Shown: positions 14,144 to 14,867 of the stretch, one piece after another | Position numbering within the stretch: position 1 is the stretch's first letter | How the letters are laid out: each line of letters starts with the position of its first letter | From: CAZGSG01 sp964528095 | GTDB lineage: Bacteria; Bacteroidota; Bacteroidia; Chitinophagales; Chitinophagaceae | NCBI GenBank assembly: GCA_964528095.1 | Contig: CAZGSG010000135.1 | Location: 1-14,867, forward strand | DNA length: 14,867 nucleotides | Direction: 5' to 3' | Program-made: the position numbers and the translations under genes | Notes under the pieces: model-generated | Seen by the model: only the letters and a program-made list of their open reading frames with translations | The model's database searches: none | Told to the model about the DNA's origin: nothing

Positions 14144-14867
14144 TTAGTTTTCATCTTCCTCATCTTCGGTTCTGAACAGGAATGGAACGGGCGGCAATCC
14201 CCGCTTGAATCGTTCGTAAGAGTCCTTGATATATTTCTGAAAAGTATATTCATCACTCCGTAGCGTGAACAAATAAGTAGGGCGATAGACCAGCATAAAA
14301 CTATCCCTGACTTCGCCGGTAAGACCGGTGAGGCGGAGGACCAGTGCCTTGCTGAAACGATGCGCCACAAAATTTTCCTGTTCCTGTCCCAGTAGTCTTT
14401 TCTGGAAAGAAAGCATGCTCCTGTTTCGTTTGAAACGGAACATATTAATGATCTCGTCAAGATCAAAACCCGCTGCCTGCCCATACGACGGAGATACTGT
14501 AGTGAGTCTCGGCTTCTGGTAATTGAAGATCTTTGCATAGTCCTGGCGGTTCTGGATCGAGTCCTGCCGGTAATTACGCGGTTTGATCTTTACTTCTTTT
14601 AATACAGTCACGTTTATTTTAAGGGAAATATCAAAGGCCATCGGGTTGGCGATCTTTGCCACGGGAAATTTTACAGTCGGTTTGTTCAGGTAGCTGAACC
14701 AGATCGAATCTTTCTCGCTCACTTCTATTTCATAATAACCGTTTTCATTGGTCAACGCGCCTTTACCGGCGGTAGACAATACAGTTACCAGCTCAATAGC
14801 GTAGTTACGGGAACTGTCATACACATTTCCCCGGATCTTGTATTGGGCACTGGCTGGAGTAACCTTC
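14144..14867 (-). CDS. Carboxypeptidase-regulatory-like domain protein, 5' truncated by the window edge
   Basis: At least 240 residues, open to the right edge. The first readable residues (VTPASAQYKIRGNVYDSS) look like the end of a signal peptide cleaved after ASA, so only a short N-terminal piece is missing; the GTG at 14824 is internal. The N-terminal domain of about 75 residues (IRGNVYDSSRNYAIELVTVLSTAG, then LTNENGYYEIEV) is the seven-stranded CarboxypepD_reg-like sandwich used in many Bacteroidota envelope proteins. A region with VLKEVKIKPRNYRQDSIQNRQDYAKIF follows, then a basic, helical C-terminus ending in an acidic tail. It is far too short to be a TonB-dependent receptor, so it is a small periplasmic or surface protein of unknown role. 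Similar stand-alone proteins are frequent in the phylum. Confidence 0.82.
   Translation of the reverse strand, partial: KVTPASAQYKIRGNVYDSSRNYAIELVTVLSTAGKGALTNENGYYEIEVSEKDSIWFSYLNKPTVKFPVAKIANPMAFDISLKINVTVLKEVKIKPRNYRQDSIQNRQDYAKIFNYQKPRLTTVSPSYGQAAGFDLDEIINMFRFKRNRSMLSFQKRLLGQEQENFVAHRFSKALVLRLTGLTGEVRDSFMLVYRPTYLFTLRSDEYTFQKYIKDSYERFKRGLPPVPFLFRTEDEEDEN

Noticed and set aside
14137..14538. 133-residue minus-strand reading frame
   Set aside because: It lies in another frame inside the carboxypeptidase-regulatory-like gene and has no domain features.

Overview
The window looks like a chromosomal segment of a Bacteroidota bacterium, most likely a Chitinophagaceae-type soil or freshwater organism. 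The evidence is the fused-type 2-oxo acid dehydrogenase E1, many short Sec signal peptides ending in AQ, a lipoprotein, a carboxypeptidase-regulatory-like beta-sandwich protein, the near absence of Shine-Dalgarno sequences, and one good match to the Bacteroidota -7 promoter motif TAnnTTTG. The taxonomic call is an inference from protein style; no rRNA or tRNA is present.

Layout. At 1-1256 (+) lies the C-terminal, beta-subunit part of a 2-oxo acid dehydrogenase E1. Its reading frame is open to the left edge through a compositionally odd segment. At 1257-1510 is a gene-free patch with four copies of a small palindrome embedded in an approximately 85-bp tandem repeat. A DinB/YfiT-like protein (-) and an SGNH/GDSL lipoprotein hydrolase (+) are divergent across a hairpin-rich spacer. 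From 3015 to 6437 (+) run LemA, a large DUF2207-type membrane protein with a Ser/Gly tail, and a small exported protein of helical-repeat appearance.

From 6501 to the right edge every gene is on the minus strand: a secreted N-acyl-D-amino-acid deacylase, an exported hypothetical protein, an RDD membrane protein, a Qnr/McbG-like pentapeptide repeat protein, two small membrane proteins of unknown function, a conserved cytoplasmic hypothetical, a secreted class C beta-lactamase-type serine hydrolase, and the truncated carboxypeptidase-regulatory-like protein. The only gene-free stretch above 300 bases (8070-8405) contains 11-bp tandem repeats on both sides of a small hairpin.

How the genes relate. 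LemA and DUF2207 are a known gene pair and probably act together at the inner membrane. The D-aminoacylase and the serine hydrolase are both predicted exported enzymes that could act on D-amino-acid compounds or cell-wall peptides, but they are not adjacent and the link is only inference. The minus-strand genes mostly have separate 70-340 bp spacers, so they look like independent units rather than one operon.

No CRISPR array, transposase, integrase, toxin-antitoxin pair or recognisable defence system is visible. The best leads for something undescribed are the two repeat patches, the low-diversity segment joined to E1, and the secreted third gene beside LemA/DUF2207.
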